A stretch of DNA of 64,000 nt from Bacteroidia bacterium (GTDB lineage: Bacteria > Bacteroidota > Bacteroidia > M30B66): NCBI GenBank assembly GCA_018401705.1, contig JAGYKL010000006.1, positions 1-64,000 of the forward strand. The letters run 5' to 3'. Position 1 is the first letter of the stretch; each line of letters opens with the position of its first letter. Positions 19,685-28,812 of this stretch are shown piece by piece. The position numbers and the translations under genes are program-made. The notes under the pieces were generated by a model, which saw nothing but the letters and a program-made list of their open reading frames with translations, did not search any database and was not told the DNA's origin.

Positions 19685-19868
19685 CGATTTAGGCAGATAT
19701 GCCTCATTAGGATTCCAAATGGCTGCTGCTATTCTGATTCTAACTTGGCTTGGGAATAAAGCCGATGACTTTTTCCAATTGCAGCAACCATATTTAACAA
19801 TGACCGGGGCTATTCTGGGTATCGTTGTAGCGCTTTACTGGATTTTTACAGCAATCCCAAAATCATAA
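19638..19868 (+). CDS. AtpZ/AtpI family small membrane protein
   Basis: A 76-residue protein with a basic N-terminus (QKPKKKQLNDLGRYASLGFQ) and two transmembrane helices (about 25-42 and 51-72). Layout and motifs match the AtpZ/AtpI family (F0F1-ATPase gene 1), assembly or Mg2+/Ca2+ transport accessories of ATP synthase. The ATG lies inside the end of the bactofilin gene; no later start would preserve the N-terminal motif. In many Bacteroidota the next genes are another small membrane protein and then atpB-atpE-atpF; here the small membrane protein is present but atpB is not. Confidence 0.85.
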   Translation: MDQPAKNQKPKKKQLNDLGRYASLGFQMAAAILILTWLGNKADDFFQLQQPYLTMTGAILGIVVALYWIFTAIPKS

Positions 19869-19874
19869 ATCTCA

Positions 19875-20249
19875 ATGAGCCGATATATTATCATAATGTT
19901 AGCAGTGTGTTTGGCTTGTTTGGGAATTTCCTGGGCAGCAAATGACGCTGGATATATTAATCTGCCTTCATCATTTATGGCTATTCCTCCAATATTCTTT
20001 CTGGTCACAAGTGCAATCATTCATTATTTTCTGATGCGCTCAACACAAGGAAGACCTCAGCAATTCGTTAATGTGTTTATTGCTTTACTCAGTTTAAAAA
20101 TGTTTATGCACTTGATAATTCTTGTTGCAGTTGCTTTTAGTTTCCCGCAGTATGCGGTGCATTTTATAATTGTTTACGCATTATACTATCTTGCTTTTAC
20201 CGCTGCAGAAACAGGCACTTTACTTAAAGCATTTTATAAGAAAAAGTAG
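19875..20249 (+). CDS. four-helix membrane protein, ATP-synthase-locus type
   Basis: A 124-residue protein with four predicted transmembrane helices (about 3-22, 33-53, 67-90 and 94-114) and a basic C-terminal tail (KAFYKKK). It starts 6 bases after the AtpZ-like gene. By position and shape it corresponds to the poorly characterised membrane protein that often sits between atpZ and atpB in this phylum, distantly AtpI-like. No catalytic motif is visible. What follows is PBP1A, not atpB. Confidence 0.7.
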   Translation: MSRYIIIMLAVCLACLGISWAANDAGYINLPSSFMAIPPIFFLVTSAIIHYFLMRSTQGRPQQFVNVFIALLSLKMFMHLIILVAVAFSFPQYAVHFIIVYALYYLAFTAAETGTLLKAFYKKK

Positions 20250-20297
20250 TCAGCCCTTAGGCTGTTTTGCTACTTTTACATCATCCTCTAAAGAATA

Positions 20298-22574
20298 ATG
20301 GCTACTAAGAAACCAGTTAAACCGACAAAAAAAAACAAGGAAAGCAATAGCAATTCTTTGATAAAATGGGTTTGGATTTTGGTTCTTACTCCTGTTTTAA
20401 GCCTATTCTTATTGGTATTACTAACATCATTGGGTGTTTTTGGAGCACTTCCAACAATTGAAGACTTAGCTAATCCAAGATCAAACTTGGCTTCTGAAAT
20501 CATCTCTTCCGACCAAGAAGTTATTGGCAAATTCTACATCGAAAATCGCATCAATGTCAGATATGATGAGCTGTCGCCAAAATTGGTAAACGCTCTTATT
20601 TCAACAGAAGATGCTCGATTTCATGATCATTCCGGCATTGACTTAAGAGCATTGTTTCGGGTTTTAGTAAGAACTGTTTTGGGTGGCGATAGCGATTCGG
20701 GAGGAGGTTCAACGCTAACTCAACAGCTTGCTAAGAATATGTTCCCTAGGGAAGATTTATCAAAAATTGAGGTTGTTTTTAGGAAGGTTAAAGAGTGGAT
20801 TATCGCCACAAAACTTGAAAGAAACTACACCAAAGAAGAAATCCTAGCTTTATACCTTAACACCGTCGATTTCGGTAATCAGGCCTTTGGAATAAAGAGT
20901 GCTTCAAAAATATTCTTTGATTCAACAACCGATTCTCTTAAGGTTGAAGAAGCTGCCGTTTTGGTTGGCGTCTTAAAAGGACCCAGCTATTATAACCCAA
21001 ACAGAAATTACGAAAGAAGCTTAAATAGAAGAAATGTGGTTTTGAGTCAAATGCTCAAATACAACAAGCTGAGTCAAAATGAATTCGATTCGCTTAAGGT
21101 TCTGCCTATAGACCTATCCCGTTTTAAAGCCGAGAGTCATAATTCAGGAAGTGCAACTTATTTCAGAGAATTCCTCAGAGATCAAATGAATGCCTGGTGC
21201 AAGAACCATAAAAAGCCTGATGGTAGCACTTACAATCTTTATAAGGATGGCTTAAAAATTTATACTACCATCAATTCCAGAATGCAAAACCACGCTGAAC
21301 AGGCGGTTGAAGAACACTTAAAGGAACTTCAGAAACAGTTCTTTGCACATTGGAAAGGGAAGAATAATGCTCCTTTTTATGGTATAACCGAAGCAAAAGC
21401 CGACTTAATCATAAATCAGGCAGTGAAGCGAAGCGAACGATATCGTAAGTTGAAAAACGCAGGCGCTTCTTCAGATGAAATTGAGAAGTTGTTCGATACG
21501 AAAGTGGAAATGAAAATTTTCACATGGAACGGAGATTCTACCGTTACAATGAGCCCCCGAGATTCTATTCGATACAATAAATACATCCTACAAACGGGTA
21601 TGATGTCTGTTGAACCACAATCTGGATATATCAGAGCTTGGGTAGGTGGAATAAATCAAAAGTATTTTCAATATGACCACGTTTATAGTGGTAAAAGACA
21701 AGTTGGTTCTACATTCAAACCATTTGTTTATGCTATTGCTATGCAGGAAGGCTGGTCACCTTGTAAAGAAGTTCCCAATATCCCTATCTGTATTGAAACG
21801 CCTTCTGGACCATGGTGCCCCGATAATTCCAGTAAAGAAAACGATGGTGAACTAATGCCTTTGAAAAAAGCCTTGGCATACTCAGTTAACAGAGTATCAG
21901 CTTATCTGGTTAAGCAGTTTGGCGTTCAACCTGTACTCCAAATGGTCAAGAGAATGGGAATTCAAAGTCATATCGACGCTGTTCCTTCTATTTGCCTTGG
22001 CACAGCTGACTTATCGGTATATGAAATGGTTGGAGCTATGAGCACTTTTGCTAATAAAGGGGTATTTGTTCAACCAATGTGGATTACGCGTATCGAAGAT
22101 AAAAATGGTAATGTTATTGAGCAATTTATCCCTAAAAGTGAGGAAGCGATGAGTGAGCAGACTGCTTATTTAGTGCTTGAACTGATGAAAGGGGTGGTTG
22201 AAGGTGGTACAGCAACCAGACTTCGCGGAAGGTATAAACTCACGAATCCAATTGCAGGCAAAACGGGAACAACTCAAAACAATTCCGATGGCTGGTTCAT
22301 GGGAATAACGCCTGAACTTGTAACAGGTGTTTGGGTTGGTTGTGAGGACCGAGCAGCACATTTTAGGTCAACCGCTCTTGGGCAAGGAGCTAATATGGCA
22401 CTTCCAATTTGGGGCTTGTATATGCAAAAGGTTTATTCCGATAAAAAGCTCAATGTTTCTAAAGCTGATTTCGAAAGGCCCCCTGCATTAAGTGTAGAAA
22501 TAGACTGCAACAAAAAAAGCAGCGATGAAGAACTTACCAAACCTGGTAATAACGAGAACTTTGATAATCTTTAA
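20298..22574 (+). CDS. class A penicillin-binding protein (PBP1A)
   Basis: A 758-residue bifunctional peptidoglycan synthase. A Lys-rich cytoplasmic tail precedes one transmembrane helix (about 23-48). The GT51 glycosyltransferase domain shows STEDARF with catalytic Glu104 and the GGSTLTQQLAKNMF motif. The transpeptidase domain carries all three active-site motifs: STFK (Ser471, Lys474), SVN (529-531) and KTGT (655-658). It polymerises lipid II and cross-links the stem peptides in the periplasm. The ATG at 20298 gives the expected short tail. It ends two bases before the CoA-transferase gene scoA, so the genes may be co-transcribed despite unrelated roles. Confidence 0.96.
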   Translation: MATKKPVKPTKKNKESNSNSLIKWVWILVLTPVLSLFLLVLLTSLGVFGALPTIEDLANPRSNLASEIISSDQEVIGKFYIENRINVRYDELSPKLVNALISTEDARFHDHSGIDLRALFRVLVRTVLGGDSDSGGGSTLTQQLAKNMFPREDLSKIEVVFRKVKEWIIATKLERNYTKEEILALYLNTVDFGNQAFGIKSASKIFFDSTTDSLKVEEAAVLVGVLKGPSYYNPNRNYERSLNRRNVVLSQMLKYNKLSQNEFDSLKVLPIDLSRFKAESHNSGSATYFREFLRDQMNAWCKNHKKPDGSTYNLYKDGLKIYTTINSRMQNHAEQAVEEHLKELQKQFFAHWKGKNNAPFYGITEAKADLIINQAVKRSERYRKLKNAGASSDEIEKLFDTKVEMKIFTWNGDSTVTMSPRDSIRYNKYILQTGMMSVEPQSGYIRAWVGGINQKYFQYDHVYSGKRQVGSTFKPFVYAIAMQEGWSPCKEVPNIPICIETPSGPWCPDNSSKENDGELMPLKKALAYSVNRVSAYLVKQFGVQPVLQMVKRMGIQSHIDAVPSICLGTADLSVYEMVGAMSTFANKGVFVQPMWITRIEDKNGNVIEQFIPKSEEAMSEQTAYLVLELMKGVVEGGTATRLRGRYKLTNPIAGKTGTTQNNSDGWFMGITPELVTGVWVGCEDRAAHFRSTALGQGANMALPIWGLYMQKVYSDKKLNVSKADFERPPALSVEIDCNKKSSDEELTKPGNNENFDNL

Positions 22575-22576
22575 GG

Positions 22577-23275
22577 ATGAATAAAACTGTTGACTCTCCA
22601 GATGCGGCTATCGCCGGAATAAGTGACAATATGGTTTTGGGCTTAGGCGGTTTTGGCCTTTGCGGAATACCAGAAAACAGCATTTCTGCGCTCATCAGAA
22701 GCGGTGTAAAAGGCTTGACTTGCATTTCAAACAATGCAGGCGTTGATGACTTCGGAATCGGTCTAATGCTTCAATCCAAACAAGTAAAGAAGATGATTTC
22801 TTCTTATGTTGGTGAAAATGCAGAGTTTGAAAGACAGCTGTTAAGTGGGGAGTTAGAGGTAGATTTAATTCCTCAAGGAACACTTGCAACGCGATTAATG
22901 GCTGCTGGTTATGGCATGCCCGCTATTTTCACACCTGCTGGCGTGGGAACAGAAATCGCAAAAGGAAAAGAATCACGCATTTTCGGTGAAAAAGAATACC
23001 TCCTTGAATATGCCTTCGATATCGATTATTCTATTGTAAAAGCCTGGAAAGGCGATGAATACGGCAACCTAATCTTTAGAAAAACATCAAGAAACTTCAA
23101 TCCACTTATTGCCATGGCAGGAAAAATTACCATTGCCGAGGTTGAAGAAATGGTGCCGGCCGGAGAACTAGATCCTGATCATATTCATTTACCCGGAATT
23201 TACGTCCACAGAATCTTTCAGGGTAGTAATTATGAAAAGAGGATTGAACAAAGAACTGTTCGCCAAAGAAACTGA
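22577..23275 (+). CDS. scoA: succinyl-CoA:3-ketoacid CoA-transferase subunit A
   Basis: A 232-residue alpha subunit. The family signature GGFGLCGIPEN occurs near the N-terminus (about 23-33), followed by SNNAGVDDFGIG and the FTPAGVGT motif. The C-terminal end (GIYVHRIFQG, YEKRIEQRT) is typical. With subunit B it moves CoA from succinyl-CoA to 3-oxoacids such as acetoacetate, linking ketone-body or amino-acid breakdown to the TCA cycle. It starts two bases after PBP1A and lies 24 bases before scoB. Length is normal. Confidence 0.93.
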   Translation: MNKTVDSPDAAIAGISDNMVLGLGGFGLCGIPENSISALIRSGVKGLTCISNNAGVDDFGIGLMLQSKQVKKMISSYVGENAEFERQLLSGELEVDLIPQGTLATRLMAAGYGMPAIFTPAGVGTEIAKGKESRIFGEKEYLLEYAFDIDYSIVKAWKGDEYGNLIFRKTSRNFNPLIAMAGKITIAEVEEMVPAGELDPDHIHLPGIYVHRIFQGSNYEKRIEQRTVRQRN

Positions 23276-23299
23276 TTATCAACATAAAAGAGAATTTTC

Positions 23300-23956
23300 A
23301 TGCTAGATAAAAACGGTATAGCTAAGCGTATTGCCAAAGAGGTTAAAGACGGATATTATGTTAATCTCGGCATTGGCATTCCAACTTTGGTAGCGAATTA
23401 TATTCCCGAAGGTTTGAATGTTGTACTTCAAAGTGAGAATGGTTTATTAGGTATTGGTCCCTTTCCTTTCGAAGGAGAAGAAGATGCAGACCTTATCAAT
23501 GCTGGAAAGCAAACTATTACCACACTTCCCGGCTCAGCGTTTTTCGATTCGGCCATGTCTTTTGGAATGATTCGAGCCGGAAAGGTTGATTTAACAATAC
23601 TCGGTGCAATGGAAGTTTCAGAAAACGGAGATATTGCGAACTGGAAAATTCCCGGTAAGATGGTTAAAGGCATGGGCGGCGCCATGGATCTAGTTGCTTC
23701 TGCAAAGAATATCATTGTTGCCATGCAACATGTTAATAAGGCAGGAGAATCTAAATTGCTTCCAACTTGCTCTCTGCCTTTAACAGGAATCAAATGCGTT
23801 AAGAAAATTGTGACCGAATTGGCCGTTTTAAGCGTTCTTCCCGAAGGAGGCTTCCAATTACTTGAGAGAGCTCCCGGGGTTAGTGTAGATCAAATAAAAA
23901 GCGCTACTGCAGGAAAACTTATCATAGAGGGAGAAATCCCCGAAATGACTATTTAA
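23300..23956 (+). CDS. scoB: succinyl-CoA:3-ketoacid CoA-transferase subunit B
   Basis: A 218-residue beta subunit. It contains the catalytic signature SENGLLGIG; the Glu of the SENG motif forms the glutamyl-CoA thioester in this family. Also visible are the N-terminal [15 protein letters not shown] motif and the [11 protein letters not shown] and KGMGGAMDL stretches. It completes the heterodimer with scoA. Its 3' end overlaps the convergent korB gene by 8 bases, with no room for a separate terminator. Confidence 0.95.
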   Translation: MLDKNGIAKRIAKEVKDGYYVNLGIGIPTLVANYIPEGLNVVLQSENGLLGIGPFPFEGEEDADLINAGKQTITTLPGSAFFDSAMSFGMIRAGKVDLTILGAMEVSENGDIANWKIPGKMVKGMGGAMDLVASAKNIIVAMQHVNKAGESKLLPTCSLPLTGIKCVKKIVTELAVLSVLPEGGFQLLERAPGVSVDQIKSATAGKLIIEGEIPEMTI

Positions 23957-24980
23957 CTTCCCAAGTATTATTTCCGCTCAATAATTTATCCAGGTTTCCT
24001 TCGCCTTTCAGGCGGATGCTATCTGCAATCTGCTGATTGAAAACATCTTCATATCTGGCTCTATCTTCAACGTAGAACACTCCAAAAACTCTAGGTAAAT
24101 GTGGTTCTGTGTTAACTTCATCAAAGAACCTTGTAAGTATCCCTGCTTTTACCCTATCGCTTTCGTCGTGAACCCATAAATCATTGACAGAAAGCTCGTT
24201 TAGATCAACAACTTTTGGAGTAAAGCCATCTAGAATTATCCCTTTAGCTTTATCAGCACCAAAAACTAATGGCTTTCCATGCTCAACAAATAAGGTCTCA
24301 TCAGCCTTGGTCTTTTTATCGGTGTAAACCTCAAAAGCTCCGTCGTTAAAAACATTGCAGTTTTGATAGATTTCGACCAAAGAAGAGCCCTTATGCAAGT
24401 TGGCTCTTTTAAGAACTTCTCGCATGTGAATCGGGTCGCGATCCATCGTTCTAGCTACAAATGTTCCATCAGCCCCAAGCACAAGTGCTAAAGGATTAAA
24501 TGGATGGTCAATCGAACCCATCGGGGTTGATTTAGTTACTTTTCCTGCTTCCGAAGTTGGGGAATATTGACCCTTGGTAAGACCGTAAATCTCATTATTG
24601 AAAAGAAGGATATTCACATCGAAATTCCTTCTCAGAAGGTGAATAAAGTGATTTCCTCCAATAGAAAGAGAATCTCCGTCGCCTGTAACAATCCAAACGC
24701 TAAGTTCTGGGCGGGTTGCCTTTAGTCCAGAAGCTATTGCTGTAGCTCTACCGTGAATTGAATGCATTCCATAAGTTTCCATGTAGTATGGAAATCTGGA
24801 AGAACAACCTATACCTGAAATAAAAACTATTTCTTCACGATTCAAGCCCAATTCAGGAACAACCGTTTGTACTTGCTTCAGAATAGAATAATCGCCACAG
24901 CCCGGGCACCATCTAACGTCCTGATCTGTAACCAGGTCTTTAGAAGTAAAAGGAACTTTTTCTAATTGACTTGTGCTCAT
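23949..24980 (-). CDS. korB: 2-oxoacid:ferredoxin oxidoreductase beta subunit
   Basis: A 343-residue thiamine-diphosphate subunit. The N-terminal [14 protein letters not shown] motif and the ThDP/Mg motif ([12 protein letters not shown], then [19 protein letters not shown]) are intact. With KorA it oxidatively decarboxylates 2-oxoglutarate or related 2-oxoacids to the acyl-CoA, reducing ferredoxin. The gene begins three bases after korA. The substrate cannot be fixed by eye; the two-subunit form with a fused gamma-alpha chain is most often the 2-oxoglutarate type in this phylum. Confidence 0.92.
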   Translation of the reverse strand: MSTSQLEKVPFTSKDLVTDQDVRWCPGCGDYSILKQVQTVVPELGLNREEIVFISGIGCSSRFPYYMETYGMHSIHGRATAIASGLKATRPELSVWIVTGDGDSLSIGGNHFIHLLRRNFDVNILLFNNEIYGLTKGQYSPTSEAGKVTKSTPMGSIDHPFNPLALVLGADGTFVARTMDRDPIHMREVLKRANLHKGSSLVEIYQNCNVFNDGAFEVYTDKKTKADETLFVEHGKPLVFGADKAKGIILDGFTPKVVDLNELSVNDLWVHDESDRVKAGILTRFFDEVNTEPHLPRVFGVFYVEDRARYEDVFNQQIADSIRLKGEGNLDKLLSGNNTWEVK

Positions 24981-24983
24981 AAC

Positions 24984-26825
24984 TTATGAATGCGAAACAA
25001 TATGTTGAAAAATCTCATCTGCCGTAAACGGAATTCCTTTAATCTTAGAAATCCCCTTCGCATCAATGAGGAACTTATCGCGAATAATCTTCACGAGTTG
25101 ACCATTATTCATTTCGGGAACAATTACCGTATCGTAATTTCTTAAAATGCTTTCCAAATTCTTTGGGAAAGGCATGATATATCTCACATGACAATGTGCA
25201 ACGCTATATCCTTCATCGAGGGCTTTTTTAACAGCCGTTTTTATCGAACCGTAGGTTGAACCCCAGCCAAGAACCAAAACTTTCCCTTTTTCAGGACCAT
25301 TGTCCAGTGTCTGCGAAGGAATCGAATCAGCGACTCTGGCAACTTTTTCGGCCCTGAGCTTAACCATAAATTCATGATTGTCGGGGTCGTATGAAATATT
25401 GCCGGTTTCGTTCTCTTTTTCTAATCCACCGATACGGTGCTCTAAGCCTTTAACTCCGGGCACAGCCCATTTTCTGGCTAATTTCTCATCTCTTTTATAA
25501 GGCAAGAAGGTTTCACCTTCGGGCAGTGGCGTGGCAAAGTTTGGATTGATTGGCTTTAACTCAGAAGATGTTGGGAACTTCCAAGGCTCAGCTCCATTAG
25601 CTAAGTAACCATCGCTTAAGAAAAATACCGGAGTGCTGTGTTCAACGGCAATTCTGCAAGCTTCATAAACTGCAAAAAAGCAATCGGCAGGTGTTTGAGC
25701 TGCTATAACCGGCATTGGAGCTTCTCCGTTTCTTCCGTAAATAGCCTGCATCAAATCAGCTTGCTCAGTTTTAGTAGGCAAACCTGTTGATGGACCTCCT
25801 CTTTGAACATTAATAATTACCAAGGGTAATTCAAGCATTATTGCAAGCCCAATTGCTTCTGTTTTAAGTGCGATTCCAGGTCCAGAAGAAGTGGTAACAG
25901 CCAAAGAACCTCCAAAAGCAGCTCCAATGGCAGAAGTAATTGCAGCAATTTCATCTTCTGCCTGAAAGGTGCGTACACCAAAGTTTTTATGTTTTGATAA
26001 TTCATGAAGAATATCAGATGCGGGTGTAATTGGGTATGAGCCCAAAAACAAAGGAAGTCCGGCCTTTTTTGCTGCTGCAATCAATCCAATTGCCGTAGCT
26101 GGATTACCGGTCATATTTCTGTAAATCCCCGGTTCAATCGTTGCTGGTTTTACCTGAACGCGCTGCATAAACGTTTCGCTGGTTTCACCGAAATGATATC
26201 CCGCTTTAAGCGTTTTAACATTTGCATCAACAATTTCAGGTCGCTTAGCGAACTTCTGCTCAATAAACTTAATAGTATGTTCAGGAGTTCGGTTGTAAAT
26301 CCAGAAAATATAACCAAGCACAAACATGTTTTTCGTGCGATCTATTTCCTTGGTTCCAAGTCCACTTCCTTCAAGCGTAGCTTTAGTCATTTTGGTGACC
26401 TCAAGCTTATACACTTTATAATCGCTCAAAGAACCATCCTCGAGTGGATTCACCCCTTCAGGATACTTAGCCAATCTTAGATTTTTGGGATCAAAGCCTT
26501 CGGTATTAGCAATGATCATCCCTCCTGGCTTAAGCTGGTTAAGATTAGCCTTTAATGCTGCGGCATTCATCACTACGAGTAAATCACAGTGATCGCCGGC
26601 AGTGTAGATTTCTTGTGAACCAAACTTTATTTGAAAGCCCGACACGCCGGCAAGAGTTCCTTGCGGAGCACGAATTTCGGCCGGAAAATTTGGAAACGTA
26701 CTAACGTCGTTTCCGAACAATGCGGTAGTTGTAGTAAATTGATCTCCAGTAAGTTGTATTCCATCGCCTGAGTCACCGGCAAACAAGATGGTTGCTTCGG
26801 TAGCGATGACAGAGTTGTTTTCCAT
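24984..26825 (-). CDS. korA: 2-oxoacid:acceptor oxidoreductase alpha subunit (gamma-alpha fusion)
   Basis: 613 residues from the ATG at 26825. The N-terminal gamma domain opens with [20 protein letters not shown] and is fused to the alpha domain, which shows the [10 protein letters not shown] and [10 protein letters not shown] motifs; the C-terminal part carries GWGSTYG. The frame is open back to a TTG at 26891, but that TTG is the -33 box and the next codons form the -7 box of a good promoter, so the longer start is rejected. The protein works with korB as a ferredoxin-linked 2-oxoacid oxidoreductase in the cytoplasm. The two genes form an operon. Confidence 0.92.
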   Translation of the reverse strand: MENNSVIATEATILFAGDSGDGIQLTGDQFTTTTALFGNDVSTFPNFPAEIRAPQGTLAGVSGFQIKFGSQEIYTAGDHCDLLVVMNAAALKANLNQLKPGGMIIANTEGFDPKNLRLAKYPEGVNPLEDGSLSDYKVYKLEVTKMTKATLEGSGLGTKEIDRTKNMFVLGYIFWIYNRTPEHTIKFIEQKFAKRPEIVDANVKTLKAGYHFGETSETFMQRVQVKPATIEPGIYRNMTGNPATAIGLIAAAKKAGLPLFLGSYPITPASDILHELSKHKNFGVRTFQAEDEIAAITSAIGAAFGGSLAVTTSSGPGIALKTEAIGLAIMLELPLVIINVQRGGPSTGLPTKTEQADLMQAIYGRNGEAPMPVIAAQTPADCFFAVYEACRIAVEHSTPVFFLSDGYLANGAEPWKFPTSSELKPINPNFATPLPEGETFLPYKRDEKLARKWAVPGVKGLEHRIGGLEKENETGNISYDPDNHEFMVKLRAEKVARVADSIPSQTLDNGPEKGKVLVLGWGSTYGSIKTAVKKALDEGYSVAHCHVRYIMPFPKNLESILRNYDTVIVPEMNNGQLVKIIRDKFLIDAKGISKIKGIPFTADEIFQHIVSHS

Positions 26826-26863
26826 TTCAGTGAAAAGAACAGGCAAACCTGTAAAATGTTGGG

Positions 26864-26891
26864 CAAAGGTAAGCAGTTTTACTAATGACAA
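26864..26891 (-). promoter_or_regulatory. Bacteroidota-type promoter of korAB
   Basis: On the minus strand TTG (26889-26891) and TACCTTTG (26864-26871) are separated by 17 bases, matching TTG-N17-23-TAnnTTTG. It places the transcript start about 25-35 bases before the ATG at 26825 and shows that the longer reading frame cannot be the real gene. Confidence 0.7.
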
Positions 26892-27001
26892 GAATTCTAA
26901 ATAACAAGTGTTTTAATATTTATACCTGTTAGAACAATTCACTTGCTGATGCATTATGCTAACTTTGAATTTTTAAGATTAATTGCAATCACAAAGATAT
27001 T

Positions 27002-27979
27002 ATGGAATATAGAAGACTAGGTAAATCTGGCTTAAAGGTTTCGGCGCTTTCGCTTGGATCGTGGCTCACCTTCGGAAAGCAGATTTCTGATGATGTTGCC
27101 GAAGAATTGATGGTAGCTGCTTATGAAAACGGAATCAACTTTTTCGATAACGCTGAAATTTACGCGCGTGGAAAAAGCGAAATCGTGATGGGAAACATCC
27201 TTGCGAAGCAAAATTGGAGCAGAGATTCCTACATTGTTTCCTCAAAGGTATTCTGGGGTGGCGATTTACCAACACAAACTGGATTATCCAGAAAGCACGT
27301 TTTTGAAGCTTGTCATGCTGCCTTAAAGCGACTTCAAGTAGATTATCTAGACTTATATTTTTGCCACCGCCCCGACCCTGAAACGCCAATTGAAGAAACT
27401 GTTTGGGCAATGAACGACCTCATCAGACAAGGAAAGGTTTTGTACTGGGGAACTTCTGAATGGAGCTCTCAGCAAATTATGGAAGCTTTTAACGTTGCTC
27501 GCAGAGAACATCTTATTCCACCTACAATGGAACAGCCTCAATATAACATGCTGCATCGCCAGCGTTTTGAGGTTGAATATGAGCGTATATTCTCTGAAAT
27601 GGGCTACGGGTCAACCATTTGGTCGCCATTGGCTTCAGGTGTTTTAACAGGAAAATACAACGATGGCTTTCCTGAAGACACAAGACTGGGAATGAAGGGC
27701 TTAGAATGGCTGAAAGAAAAAGTTATCAATGATGAAAATATCCGCATTTCAAGAGAATTAAGCAAGGTTGCAGCTGACTTAGGATGCAAATTGCCTTCTT
27801 TAGCTATAGCATGGTGCCTGAAAAACCCTCATGTTAGCACAGTTATTCTTGGTGGTTCAAAAAAACATCACTTGATTGATAATTTGAAAGCACTTGAAGT
27901 TGCAGAAAAGATAGATGCTTCGGTTTCAGAAAAGATTGAAGAAATATTAAATAATAAGCCCTTTCAGGCTGGATTTTAA
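27002..27979 (+). CDS. aldo/keto reductase (Kv-beta/YghZ-like)
   Basis: A 325-residue (alpha/beta)8 NADPH-dependent reductase. It begins MEYRRLGKSGLKVSALSLGS, and the catalytic set is visible: Asp and Tyr in FFDNAEIYARGKSE, Lys in VSSKVFW and His in YFCHRPDP. The C-terminal GGSKKHHLIDN binds the cofactor phosphate. It resembles the voltage-gated potassium channel beta-subunit group, which reduces aldehydes and ketones; the physiological substrate is unknown. It stands alone: divergent from korAB, with a tandem-repeat array starting one base after its stop. Confidence 0.93.
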   Translation: MEYRRLGKSGLKVSALSLGSWLTFGKQISDDVAEELMVAAYENGINFFDNAEIYARGKSEIVMGNILAKQNWSRDSYIVSSKVFWGGDLPTQTGLSRKHVFEACHAALKRLQVDYLDLYFCHRPDPETPIEETVWAMNDLIRQGKVLYWGTSEWSSQQIMEAFNVARREHLIPPTMEQPQYNMLHRQRFEVEYERIFSEMGYGSTIWSPLASGVLTGKYNDGFPEDTRLGMKGLEWLKEKVINDENIRISRELSKVAADLGCKLPSLAIAWCLKNPHVSTVILGGSKKHHLIDNLKALEVAEKIDASVSEKIEEILNNKPFQAGF

Positions 27980-27980
27980 C

Positions 27981-28744
27981 GACCTCACCCCCTGCCCCCT
28001 CTCCTCTAGGAGAGTGGGAGTTAACTTTTTCTTCCCTTTCCCTTGAGGGGAAGGGTGCCGAGCCCAGCGAGGCGGGATAGGGGTTTAACAACAACGACCT
28101 CACTCTCTGTCCCCCTCCTTGAGGAGAGGGGGAGTTAACTTTTTCTCCTTCCCTTGAGGGAAGGGGTGCCGAGCACCAGCGGGCGGGATAGGGTTTATCA
28201 ACAACGACCTCATTCCCCTGCCCCCTCTCCCCAGGAGAGGGGATAACTTTTCTTCCCTTTCCCTTGAGGGTGCCAAGCGATAGCGAGGCGGGATAGGGGT
28301 TTAACAACACGACCTCCTTGCCCCTCCTCTGGGAAGTGGGGTTAACTTTTTCTCCCTTTCCCTTGGGGAAAGGGTGCCAGCCCAACGACGGGATAGGTTA
28401 ACAGCTACGACCTCACCCCTGCCCCCTCTCCTCTAGGAGAGGGGGAGTTAACTTTTTCTTCCCTTTCCCTTGAGGGGAAAGGTGCCGAGCCCAGCGAGGC
28501 GGGATAGGGGTTTAACAACAACGACCTCAGCCCCCTGCCCCCTCTCCTCTAGGAGAGGGGGAGTTAACTTTTTCTTCCCTTTCCCTTGAGGGGAAAGGGT
28601 GCCAAGCGATAGCGAGGCGGGATAGGGGTTTAACAACAACGACCTCAGCCTGCCCCTCTCTAGGAGAGGGGGAGTTAACTTTTTCTTCCCTTTCCCTTGA
28701 GGGGAAAGGGTGCCGAGCCTAGCGAGAAGGGCGGGATAGGGGTC
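27981..28744. repeat. seven-copy tandem array of a ~98-118 bp hairpin-rich unit
   Basis: Seven head-to-tail copies begin with GACCTC at 27981, 28096, 28206, 28311, 28409, 28523 and 28641. Each holds two nested palindromes, CCCCTCTCCT/AGGAGAGGGG and CCCTTTCCCTTGAGGGGAAAGGG-like, joined by GTTAACTTTTTC and followed by GCGAGGCGGGATAGGGGTTT. Copies differ mainly by small deletions. The array fills most of the gap between the reductase and the lysyl oxidase-like gene. Related GC-rich palindromic intergenic units are known in this phylum; their function is not established. Open frames across it (repeating LNPYPASL) are not genes. Confidence 0.9.
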
Positions 28745-28778
28745 GATTTAAGTTTTAACTGTAGCATGTATTTATTTG

Positions 28779-28786
28779 TAATTTTG
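28779..28786 (+). promoter_or_regulatory. candidate -7 box (TAATTTTG) for the lysyl oxidase-like gene
   Basis: TAATTTTG fits TAnnTTTG and lies 26 bases before the ATG, just downstream of the repeat array, so transcription probably starts after the array. No strong -33 box is seen. Confidence 0.45.
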
Positions 28787-28812
28787 ATAGTTACAGAAAC
28801 CTGCAAGACTAA

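Noticed and set aside
27843-28639. Minus-strand reading frames with repeating LNPYPASL and SREGEKV segments
   Set aside because: They translate the tandem repeat array and the end of the aldo/keto reductase; no start context, no recognisable domain.
27981-28744. CRISPR array
   Set aside because: There are no unique spacers between units; copies are head-to-tail and no cas genes are nearby.
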